Below, one piece after another: positions 10,501 to 18,690 of a stretch of DNA of 64,000 nt. The number at the start of each line of letters is the position of its first letter. The stretch's first letter is position 1. The notes below the pieces were generated by a model. It made no database searches. It saw only the letters and a program-made list of their open reading frames with translations, and was not told the origin of the DNA. Position numbers and translations under genes: made by a program. Origin of the DNA: Gautieria morchelliformis (taxonomy: Eukaryota > Basidiomycota > Agaricomycetes > Gomphales > Gomphaceae); the NCBI GenBank assembly GCA_015179125.1, contig WHVA01000246.1:1-64000 (forward strand), in the 5' to 3' direction.

Positions 10501-11568
10501 ATCTGGTGCGTGTTTGACGTCACGTAGCTCGATCGTGTTCGTCTTGGCACCGATCTTGAATTCCATGTATATAGTGCCTCGGCCTTGTGTATGTAGTACC
10601 GCACCGGGTGAAATTCCTTCGATTTCAGATGGTTCCTCGGCATAGCTAGCGAAATCGTTTCGGCTTCTAGCTATGTGTGTTGTTGCCGCTGAATCGGCTA
10701 ACCAGTCGGATGCGGATATAGCACTGTATGCTACCTCCTTAGATACAAATGCGAAGTCCTTTTCTTCAGCTTGTTTGACTGTTTCTTTGTTCCCTGTTTT
10801 GAACCATTTCGGTGCTTGGCCCTCCTTGCCGCCACCTTTCGCCCAACAGTCCTTCACGTAATGACCCTTCTTGCCGCAATTTCGGCACTTTCCCTTTGTT
10901 GCTCCTGAGTCATCTTTCCTGGTCCTGTGACGTTGTTGCGCCTTAAGCGCCGTCTGCCGTGCCGATCCAGCTTTCCGTGCTCGATCCTCATCGAGGACCC
11001 GAGCTATTAATATATCAGCTGTTGTCCCGGCTCCACTGGCGTTTACTGCCGTAATAAATGCCGACCAAGAATCTGGTAATGACGTCAGCAACGTGTTCGA
11101 GAACTCGGTGTCACTGATGTAATGCCCCCGCGCATTCAATTCCTGTTGAATGCCGCGGAGCTTGCGTACGTGCTCCTCCATGTTCGCGCCGTCCTCGGCA
11201 AGCGTCCGGAAGAAATCTCTTCGGAGATTTACAATCCCCACTGCTCCCTTAGATTCGAATATTGCTTGTAGACTAGTCCATACAGCAAACGCAGACATCG
11301 TCTGATTGATGTAAACTAGTTGTTCATCGGCAACTCTGAGGCAAATCTCTTTTCTAGCCTTCTTGTCCTTCCTTCTCCAATCGTCGATCTCCTGCTGTTC
11401 GGTCGCAGTGACGTTGTCGGCATCTGCCGGTCTCGGTTCCGTCTCCCTGCCGATAGCCACGTCCCACAGATCTGAGTCATCGAGTATCCACTCGAGCCGC
11501 CGGCGCCACGCCGCGTAATTATCCCCGTTCAAGGGGTCGATCTTGTACGTGTTGTTGCTACTCGACAT
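7465..11568 (-). CDS. copia gag-pol polyprotein
   Basis: One uninterrupted frame of 1367 codons in the usual Ty1/copia order. It has a gag domain, then a CCHC zinc knuckle (CRNCGKKGHYVKDC), an aspartic protease (DWLADSAATTHIA), a GAG-pre-integrase domain (WDKWHRILGHVN), an integrase core (SDVWGPAQTEG, SDNGGEY), a copia-type reverse transcriptase (GCRWVYAVK, YVDDFG) and a C-terminal RNase H (STTEAEYMAL, ending in YLLGKLGF). Integrase before reverse transcriptase separates it from Ty3/gypsy. The last roughly 45 codons lie in the 3' LTR, so the functional polyprotein probably ends shortly after the RNase H. It is framed by identical LTRs and appears whole. Confidence 0.95.
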   Translation of the reverse strand: MSSSNNTYKIDPLNGDNYAAWRRRLEWILDDSDLWDVAIGRETEPRPADADNVTATEQQEIDDWRRKDKKARKEICLRVADEQLVYINQTMSAFAVWTSLQAIFESKGAVGIVNLRRDFFRTLAEDGANMEEHVRKLRGIQQELNARGHYISDTEFSNTLLTSLPDSWSAFITAVNASGAGTTADILIARVLDEDRARKAGSARQTALKAQQRHRTRKDDSGATKGKCRNCGKKGHYVKDCWAKGGGKEGQAPKWFKTGNKETVKQAEEKDFAFVSKEVAYSAISASDWLADSAATTHIARSRNDFASYAEEPSEIEGISPGAVLHTQGRGTIYMEFKIGAKTNTIELRDVKHAPDAPNNLISVGRLTDKGNTATFSGTGVEFKSRAGVTFAQGQKRGRLFCMKARVTRSVEARDFAAAAKGRSWDKWHRILGHVNINSIKLLKSNDLVTGLEIDESNEPSQCKACIQGKRHVEPFPKRAEDTVEQVGDLTVSDVWGPAQTEGPSREKYFYSFTDIKSRYTVIYFGSAKDEALKHFETYKAFLETQTGQKLKRFRSDNGGEYVNKNFKEFCAKYGIIMETTAPYSPAQNGIAERLNRTLLEHARAMIFAKNLPKILWPEAVAYACYIKNRSPTRALGDDATPFQALFGKKPNIARLEEFGTNCWVMVPDQRRAKLDPKAEEHIFVGVAEHAKAWRYYNKASKHVQISRNITFDENDNRLYPIPDNDDDDTAPLEGEHSPREHVPDPITSTPQTSSPHTTPVPDPPEQAPAPEIRRSARITQRPDYRKLNNSGRTEQVYITKEIVTEPENYRAAVSRDDAPIWEKAMEIEMDQHKTLGTWELTELPPGRVAIGCRWVYAVKTQPDGQFDKAKARVVAQGFTQRPGMDYYEITSPVVKFDSLRVLLAIANTLDWEIEMMDVKGAYLNSTIDEEIYMRQPDGFDDGSGRALRIYRALYGLKQSGRAWHQRLRKLLLDLGFHQSTADECVYIRQDKDSIEVISVYVDDFGLFADSKGGMIKLKGELHGKFPLTDLGEMKKILGIRVERNRDEGTLIMSQGHYIDIILDRFNMTTAHSVSTPLHKMIKLTTPMDSTGPTAEVPYAKAIGSLMYAALSTRPDLAFTVQHLSQFTTTYGPEHWTAIKHALRYLKGSRDDGITFRRDAGLDLEIFVDSDYANRNDALSISGYVAILGGGAIAWSSKKQRTIALSTTEAEYMALTEGAKQLIWLRRFIEELGIDQTQPTSLRSDNLGAITLSHDATYHARTKHINVAYHFIREKVASHEASLTYVPTKENIADIFTKGLDLYQHRYLLGKLGFCRRDFSLRGVLVIGTMTPPRQSRHAFSRRFEIALDPGLLVHRHRIGTAARRDW

Positions 11569-11635
11569 CGTCGATCGGTATTGAGTTATTGGAGTATAGA
11601 GCGTAGTTAGATTTGTAGTAGTTTAGTTATGCGCG

Positions 11636-11647
11636 GGGCCCATAACC
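11636..11647 (-). promoter_or_regulatory. copia primer-binding site (half-tRNA type)
   Basis: Directly inside the 5' LTR the minus strand reads GGTTATGGGCCCCGCGC. GGTTATGGGCCC is the known primer site of Drosophila copia, complementary to the anticodon region of initiator tRNA-Met. The same 13 bases follow the LTR of the second copia element at 55557. Confidence 0.8.
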
Positions 11648-11872
11648 TGTGGGACGAAGGAGATATAAATGATCTGTTATTCTATCTTGATCTCAAGTAG
11701 ATCGTTCCTTTATATACAAAATATGATGTCCGTTTGTATTACCAATCTCTTCGAGCTGCTGTGCCGATGCGATGCCGGTGCACCAGCAACCCGGGGTCGA
11801 GAGCGATCTCGAACCTCCGGCTAAATGCGTGCCGGCTCTGCCTCGGCGGTGTCATCGTCCCGATTACTAACA
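11648..11872 (-). repeat. copia LTR (5' LTR of the minus-strand element)
   Basis: 225 bp, identical by eye to 7374-7598, followed by the target duplication GGACA at 11873-11877. Confidence 0.93.
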
Positions 11873-11877
11873 GGACA

Positions 11878-11945
11878 GACCCTTCCATGCCTTCCAACGC
11901 ATATGACAAGATAAGCAGAGACCTACCCCGCAAACCGCAGATATT
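11878..11945 (+). pseudogene. LINE ORF2 remnant, right part
   Basis: After the copia target duplication the frame continues as DPSMPSNAYDKISRDLPRKP. This corresponds to DRTMPSPAYARLTEGMARRQ in the LINE ORF2 near 31.6 kb. Together with 7224-7373 it is one LINE scrap that was cut in two by the copia insertion. Confidence 0.75.
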
Positions 11946-12197
11946 GTGGATCAACGAAACTTGTACAGTGCACGGAGCTCACTCACACAGCGTTGCCTCT
12001 CAGACAGCATGGACCAGCTGTACTTGCGAAGACGACCGAGTACGTGCGGAGCCACGTCACGATCGACGGGCGCTTCACATGGACGCCGGAAACACGTGGG
12101 AGCTGTAAGCTATGTCTTCGATGACAGTTCCAGTCCTATGATGCGGCGCCTTTCGCCGTCTTTCCCCATCTACCACCCACCTTGAACGCTGCTAACT

Positions 12198-15100
12198 ATG
12201 AACAACGCTAAGGACAACGCTGAGGGCACTGTGACAGGATCGTAAGTCCACGATCGCTTCTCTAGTGAGCCAACTGTTCAACATTCACTCTCCACCCCGA
12301 AGTATTCCTGCAGGAATCAAAGTTGCTGGAAAGACTCTTTCGTTTGCGGTGCCTATTGCATACTAACTCTTGCCGATCGACAACAGCCCTGAAATGCGAT
12401 CACCTTCCCAATGTCGGACTGTTCAGCAAACGTCCTGGTAAATACTACGTAAAACTCTTTGTCGATAAGGATGTCAAGAAGACTCCGGTATCTGCGAGAG
12501 GCAATACTGTTTCGTGGACTGAGTCGTTCTATTTGTGCGTTTAATTCCAATGTTATTATATTGACGCGACTTAAATCCATGCCCAGCAAGGACTTTCATG
12601 GGTCTTCCGTATTAGGAATTGAAATCTACGGGCACCGTATATTCACACGTGATGACTGCATAGGCGGTGTGAAGGAACGGATTGACTTGCTGCTTGCAGA
12701 AGGAGGAACTGGCGGTCAGTCCTTTTCGCTCATCGACGGAATGCACGCGTGATCATCGACCATAGCAGTCGTTGTTCGCAAACTGCAAAAATCAGATAAG
12801 GCTGGGAAGATGCATGAGGTTCTGACTACCCTAGAGTTCGCCCTCACGTCTTTCGCGACGTCCGACAAGGCGCGGGAGGCGCAGTTGAACGAAGCAGTCA
12901 GCGGAACGAAAGCGGTCGATGAAATGTTCTCTCCACCATCCCTAATTGTTGATGAAGGGGCTGGGGTCGATGTCGCCACTTCCACCATCGACAGTTCGAA
13001 GACGATATCGGCGACTTGGGCTACCCTCATGAACAATATCAGGCTGTATACCGATATTGTGGATAAGGCCTCAGAGGTATGGTTATGTTGGTCGTCTCAC
13101 AGGTCATCTCATTGACATGGTGTCCTTAATTCTAGGTCCATCCTTATGTGAAAATGGCATGGTCCATCCTGTCTCTTGCACATACGGTACGTGTATGACA
13201 CACCAACCGGACAGATATAGCTGACATCCGGGGTCGACTCTATTTAGACGATCATTGCTCAGATGGACCGGGACGATAGCATCCATGGTCTAGCGGAAAT
13301 TATTGGCGATGCCTATGCATTCGTCAGTCTGGCAGAGCCGTTGAAGACCATTGAATCGCATAAGTCAATTATCTTAGCCTTGGAGCAACAGACGTTAGAG
13401 TGCAGCTACTTTGTCCGCGCCTATGCGAAAAACAAGGATTTCTGTATGTTGGACCCCCTGCCACATGGCCACAGCTGATGATCGTTGTTCAGGGCAAAGA
13501 ACGGCGAAACATCTAATGTCGGATGTCGACAGCAAGATCGAACAATACCGGAAAACGTTCATCAATCTCAGGGCAGCGTTACAGGAACATGCCGTCATTA
13601 ATACCGACATCACTGTACTACGTGTTCTGGATGCCGTCGGCGACCTCTGTGAGTTTTCTGACTTTGGGCCTTTCCCGAGCCTCCCGAGCTTAATACACCT
13701 TGCCGCCAACTGGGGCAGTTCTGCTAATTGACATGCCCTACGCAGACGGTGCTAAGTTCAATCCTGAAAAAGGATGTCTTCGGGATACCCGGGAGACAGT
13801 TATTGCGGAGATCTGGGATTGGGTTAACCAGGATAGTGAGGACACGCCACGCATATTTTTGTTGAACGATGTTGCGGGTGCCGGCAAGTCTGCCATTGCC
13901 CACGAGGTCGCTAAACGACTTAGTAGCATCAAACGTCTCGGGTCGTCGTACTTTTTTGACCGCGCTCTTCAGGCACAGCGATCCCCCGCCAATCTCTTTA
14001 GCACGATTGCTCATGATCTTGCCGATCTGGATCAAGAACGAAAAGCATCGTTGCTGAAAGTCGTCGGGGAGCAGAAAGCGCTTCGGACCACACGCGTACC
14101 TCGTGAGCAGTTCCAAAAGTTCATTCTGGATCCCTGCAAGGATCTAACGGTCATTGGACCGAGCGTGATTGTTATTGATGCATTGGATGAGAGCGGAGAC
14201 ATGGAATCTCGCCAGGCTCTCTTGTCTGTCCTTGGCAACGAAGCTGGAGAACTGCCGCCTAACTTCCGCGTTCTCATCACCTCCCGTGCCGAACAAGACA
14301 TCCAGGGCGCTCTTCTGGGGAAGAAGCATGTGCTTTCCAGGTCCCTAAAGGATATGGACCCGAACCCTGCCCATGCCGTCGCCCGCTTTGTGAAAGATGA
14401 ACTAGGTAACATTACGGACCTCGAGCGCAAATGGCCCAACGAGGGCTGGTGTCGATTATTAGTCGAGAAATCTGAAGGTCACTTTCAATGGGCGTCCACG
14501 GCTTGTCGATTTGTCAAAGGAGATGGGAAGGGTGGTCGGGATCCTGTTCAGCAACTGCAGAAACTTTTGGTCAAGAACCTCAGTGGGATGGATAATCTGT
14601 ATCTCAGTATCCTCAAGCAGATATTCGGTGATGGCGATGACTTGACGGATGATGTCAAGCTTCGCTTTCGCTTGGTGATGGGCTGCATCCTGACTGCCAG
14701 AGAACCGCTCTCGATGCCTGCCCTGCAGAAATTGTGCAAGGAAGGCAACTTGGGTACCGAGGTGCAGCGTATCGTTGGACCTATGGGTGCTCTGCTGAGC
14801 CTTCCTTCTCAAGAATCTGGCACAATCAGTCTGCTGCACACCTCTTTTCGTGACTTCTTGACCGATCGCGACCAGAGTGAACCATACGACATCAATATAC
14901 CTATACACCATGACGACCTTGCACTCTCATGCTTGCGTGTGATGATGGAGGAACTTTGTTTTAACATTTGTCGGCTTGAAACTTCACATCTCCTCAATGA
15001 CGATGTCATCGACTTGGCCACACACACCAAGAAATATATATCCCCACAACTTTCCTACTCTTGCCGTTTTTGGGCGGACCATGTTTGTGCCACGACCTTT

Positions 15101-17594
15101 ATGCCAGGTATAGGTGCAAAGGTCAAGGAGTTTTTCGAGACTAAGCTACTCTACTGGCTAGAAGTGTTGAGTTTAATCAAGAAGGTATTCGATGCATCAG
15201 CAATGCTCTCGTCAATAATGGACTGGAGTCTGGTGAGTGCCCAAGTTGTTATGCGCTCCAATGGGAGTCTAATGAACACCAGGATAATGACATTACAGCC
15301 TTCGCAATGGATACGCGCAATTTTGTACGTGTGTTTGGGAGTGTAATCTCTCAGAGTGCTCCCCATCTCTATTTGTCGGCACTCCCGTTTGCACCCGAAA
15401 GGTCGAAAATATGTGAGACTTACCTCCCACGATTTCCACGACTACTCCGCATTGAGACCGGGAAAGCGACGACGTGGTTACCTATTCAAACCGTTCTCGT
15501 AGGCCACACCGACAGGGTGAACTCGGTGGCGTTCTCGCAGGACGGCAAGCGCATCACCTCTGGGTCTGATGACAAGATGATCCGTGTATGGAATGCAGAC
15601 ACCGGAGAGGTCATTTCAGCACCATTCAAAGGCCACACCGACAGTGTCATGTCAGTGGCGTTCTCGCATGACGGCAAGCACATCGTCTCCGGGTCTTATG
15701 ATAAGACAATCCGTGTGTGGAATGCAGACACCGGGGAACTCATTTCAGCACCATTCAAAGGTCACACCAAGGTAGTCACGTCGGTGGCATTCTCGCATGA
15801 CGGCAAGCGCATTGTCTCCGGGTCTGGTGACAACACGATCCGTGTATGGAATGCAGACACCGGGGAGGTCATTTCAGCACCATTCGAAGGCCACACCTGC
15901 CAGGTCACGTCGGTGGCATTCTCGCACGATGGCATGCGCATTGTCTCTGGATCTTTCGACAACACGATCCATGTGTGGAATGCAGACACCGGGGCGGTTA
16001 TTTCAGCACCATTCAAAGGCCACACAGACTGGATCACGTCGGTGGCGTTCTCGCATGATAGCAAGCGCATTGTTTCCGGGTCTGGTGACAAGACGATCCG
16101 TGTATGGAATGCAGACACCGGGGAGGCCGTTTCAGCACCATTCGAAGGCCACACCCACTGGGTCACGTCGGTGGCATTCTCACATGATAGCAAACGCATC
16201 GTCTCTGGGTCTGGTGACAACACGATCCGTGTGCGGAATGCAGGCACGGGGGAGGCCATTTCAGCACCATTCGAAGGCCACACCCACTGGGTCAGGTCTG
16301 TGGCATTCTCGCACGACGGCAAGCGCATTGTCTCAGGGTCTTTCGACCACACCATCCGTGTGTGGAATGCAGACACCAGGGAGGACATTTCAGCACCATT
16401 CGAAGGCCACACCGACTGGGTCATGTCAGTGGCATTCTCGCATAATGGCAAGCGCATCCTCTCCGGGTCTAATGACAAGACAATCCGTGTGTGGAATGCA
16501 GACACCGGGGAGCTCATTTCAGCACCATTCAAAGGCCACAACAAGGTGGTCACGTCGATGGCGTTCTCGCATGATGGCAAGCGCATCGTTTACGGGTCCG
16601 GTGACAACATGATCCATGTGTGGAACGCAGACACCAGGGAGGACATTTCAGCACCATTTGGAGGCCACACCGACTTGGTCACGTCGGTGGCATTCTCGCA
16701 TGATGGCAAGCGCATTGTTTCCGGGTCTGGTGACAACACGATCTGTGTATGGAATGCAGACACCGGGGAGGCCATTTCAGCACTATTAGAAGGCCACACC
16801 GAATGGGTCGCGTCGGTGGCATTCTCGCATGATGGCAAGCGCATTGTCTCCGGGTCTGGTGACAACACGATTCGTGTATGGAATGCAGACCCCGGGGAGG
16901 TCATTTCAGCACCATTCGAAGGCCACACCCACACAGTCATGTCTGTGGCGTTCTCGCAGGACACCAGGCGCATCGTCTCTGGCTCCTATGACAAGACGAT
17001 CCAAGTGTGGAATGCAGATACCGGGGAGGCCATTTTAGCACCATTTGAAGGCCACACTGGGTGGGTCAGCTCGGTGGCGTTCTCACAGGACGGCAAGTGC
17101 ATCGTCTCCGGGTCTTATGACGACACAATCCGTGTGTGGAATGCAGACACCGGGGAGGTCATTTCAGCACCATTCGTTGGCCACACCGACTGTGTCACAT
17201 CGGTGGCGTTCTCGCACGACGGCAAGCGCATTGTCTCTGGGTCTCGTGACAAGACGATCCGTGTGTGGAATGCGGACACCAGGGAGGCCAATTCAGGACC
17301 ATTTGCAGGTCAAGTACCTAGTCAGTAGCTGTTACGTTGATTTGTTGGAACATGGGAAAATCTGCTAATATCCTTTGCACAGCTACAGGGGCTGGGTTTC
17401 GACATGACTCACAGCTTGAAAATGGCTGGTTACTCAACTCGCCCTCAGAACATTTATTCTGGGTTCCACCCTGGTCTCAGGTAGGTTTGTGGTGGCCAAT
17501 GAATACCACTGTCATTGCGAAGGGGTTCACAAAGCTTGATCTCAGCCGGTTTGAGTATGGGACTTCATGGACACAATGCAGAGGGGCTGCATAA
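12198..17594 (+). CDS. NACHT-WD40 (NLR-like) protein with 14 WD40 repeats
   Basis: A putative STAND NTPase of the fungal self/non-self recognition type. My model has 11 exons: 12198-12241, 12314-12348, 12387-12534, 12587-12714, 12769-13076, 13136-13186, 13248-13443, 13493-13648, 13719-15232, 15283-17308, 17383-17594. It gives 1605 aa with every junction in frame. Domains in order: a C2-like N-terminus (DHLPNVGLFSKRPGKYYVKL, VLGIEIYGHR), a helical region, NACHT with Walker A AGAGKS at residues 408-413 and Walker B-like IDALDES near 508-514, a winged-helix-like part, 14 WD40 repeats at 934-1535, and a conserved tail (LFWVPP, LWWP, YGTSWTQC). Introns have GT-AG ends and many have CTAAT branch sites. 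Weak points are the first two exons (one intron would be only 38 nt) and intron 8, which has a second acceptor at 13745. The gene is probably intact and cytosolic. The NTPase would oligomerise when the propellers sense a ligand; that role is inferred from the family. Confidence 0.85.
15502..17307 (+). repeat. 14 tandem 129-bp WD40 units in exact register
   Basis: GGCCACACC-type starts recur every 129 bp from 15502 to 17179 with no insertion or deletion, encoding 14 units of 43 residues (two seven-bladed propellers' worth). The units are near-identical at DNA level. Counting the G of GH as 1, the changes concentrate at residues 4, 5, 7, 23 and 25: for example 5 is R,S,V,Q,W,W,W,W,V,L,W,T,W,C and 23 is D,Y,G,F,G,G,F,N,G,G,G,Y,Y,R. 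High identity with focused variation is the pattern of concerted evolution plus selection known from the Podospora HNWD (het-d/het-e) family. Confidence 0.9.
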
Positions 17595-18099
17595 GTTTCC
17601 AGGGCAAAAACTCATTTACAGAGGGATATTGCATCTCCTGCTATCATAGTGATTTCCCTCTGATAGTCTCTTGCACACAATCTGTCCTGCAGCGCATCTA
17701 CCATGTAAGCTGACAATTCACACAAGGTCATCATAAATGGGCGATGGCTTTGATATGTGAAGTACAATGTATGCTCGCCTCTGACCTCCATGAATATGTG
17801 TGTTGGCCTGCAAAGTGAATTCTCATGATGCAGTGTGGCCGGGTCAATGTAAGTAAGGACACCAAGTTGTAAGTCAACACATAATGAAGCCTTTGTAACC
17901 ATTCATGTAATGGATCATTCAGCACCCCCAATGATTTAGTAGCTTCCCCACAAACATGACTGTGAGTGCCTTGTTCTTCTCGAATTGGCCCTCTGCACCA
18001 CACAGGAATTACTTCAACAAGTGTCATGTTGGCATTGGCTTCACCCCATTGGGAGGTGATGCTGTGGGAGGGGTCAGTTATTTAGACACATTGTAGGGG
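17595..18099. other. Intergenic after the NLR gene, nothing recognised
   Basis: AT-richer sequence with short frames on both strands. No domain or repeat was recognised. Confidence 0.5.
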
Positions 18100-18690
18100 A
18101 TATGAAAGAGGGAGAAGATGGGAAAGGGGGTCAGTGTCAGGGGAACCCCTCCAGAGGCTATTTTAAGCTTGGCTTCGGTTCCAACCCAAGGTCCGCATCT
18201 GACCCAAGCACAAAGCTGAGTTTCCAAGCCTTCACCTTCAGCTACAATCCCAGAATGGTGGCAGGGGCATATGCAGGGTCATGTATGTCAGGCGGTGGCC
18301 ATGAGACTCAGACTTACATCAGGAGTGGAGCAGGCATCCCTGACTTCAATCAGGGGCACAAGGTATATGGGTAGCATGCTGGCAGTGTGGATCCATTCAA
18401 AATCCTGACTATGGCATATGACCTCACCAACAACAATCACTTGGAATTTATCAGTCAATGGGTTAAGAGGCCTATTCATGAAATTATTGAAGAACTCCAG
18501 GAGTATGTTTCCAAGGACTGGAATGGAGTCACTACAGTTCTTTGACAACTCTTTGAGCACAATGGAAAAGAGGTTCAGAGAAAAGGATCTTCAGAAGCTT
18601 ACCTCCAAGTTCCAAGAAGGCCACACTTGAGATCTGTATGATTTCCATTGCTACCAGAGGAAGTTCACTCGCATTGGAGTGTGGTTGTGC
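18100..18690 (+). mobile_element. Ty3/gypsy-like gag fossil, left part
   Basis: Short coding-like stretches (for example HLEFISQWVKRPIHEI and FHCYQRKFTRIG) resemble the capsid region of fungal Ty3/gypsy gag proteins. The element is broken and old. A younger gypsy element lies to its right, and more of the same kind of sequence appears from 21650, so this looks like an older element split by a later insertion. Confidence 0.4.

Larger units (their letters stand above)
7374..11872 (-). mobile_element. Ty1/copia LTR retrotransposon, looks whole
   Basis: A 4499-bp element with two 225-bp LTRs (7374-7598 and 11648-11872) that read as identical by eye, which suggests a recent insertion. The LTRs are TGT...ACA and the flanks carry a 5-bp target duplication GGACA (7369-7373 and 11873-11877). 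Internal parts in minus-strand order are a primer-binding site at 11636-11647, one long gag-pol frame, and a purine-rich tract (GAGGGGAG) at 7599-7606 next to the 3' LTR. It sits inside an older LINE remnant. Confidence 0.95.

Noticed and set aside
12349-12386. Reading the C2 exon without the 38-nt intron, starting at a non-ATG codon near 12323
   Set aside because: There is a perfect TACTAAC branch and CAG acceptor here, and an upstream ATG at 12198 joins in frame through two introns. I kept the spliced model but at low certainty for these two exons.
15762-16973. Long open frames antisense to and out of frame with the WD40 array
   Set aside because: They mirror the 129-bp repeat. 129 is a multiple of three, so any open shadow frame is copied 14 times.
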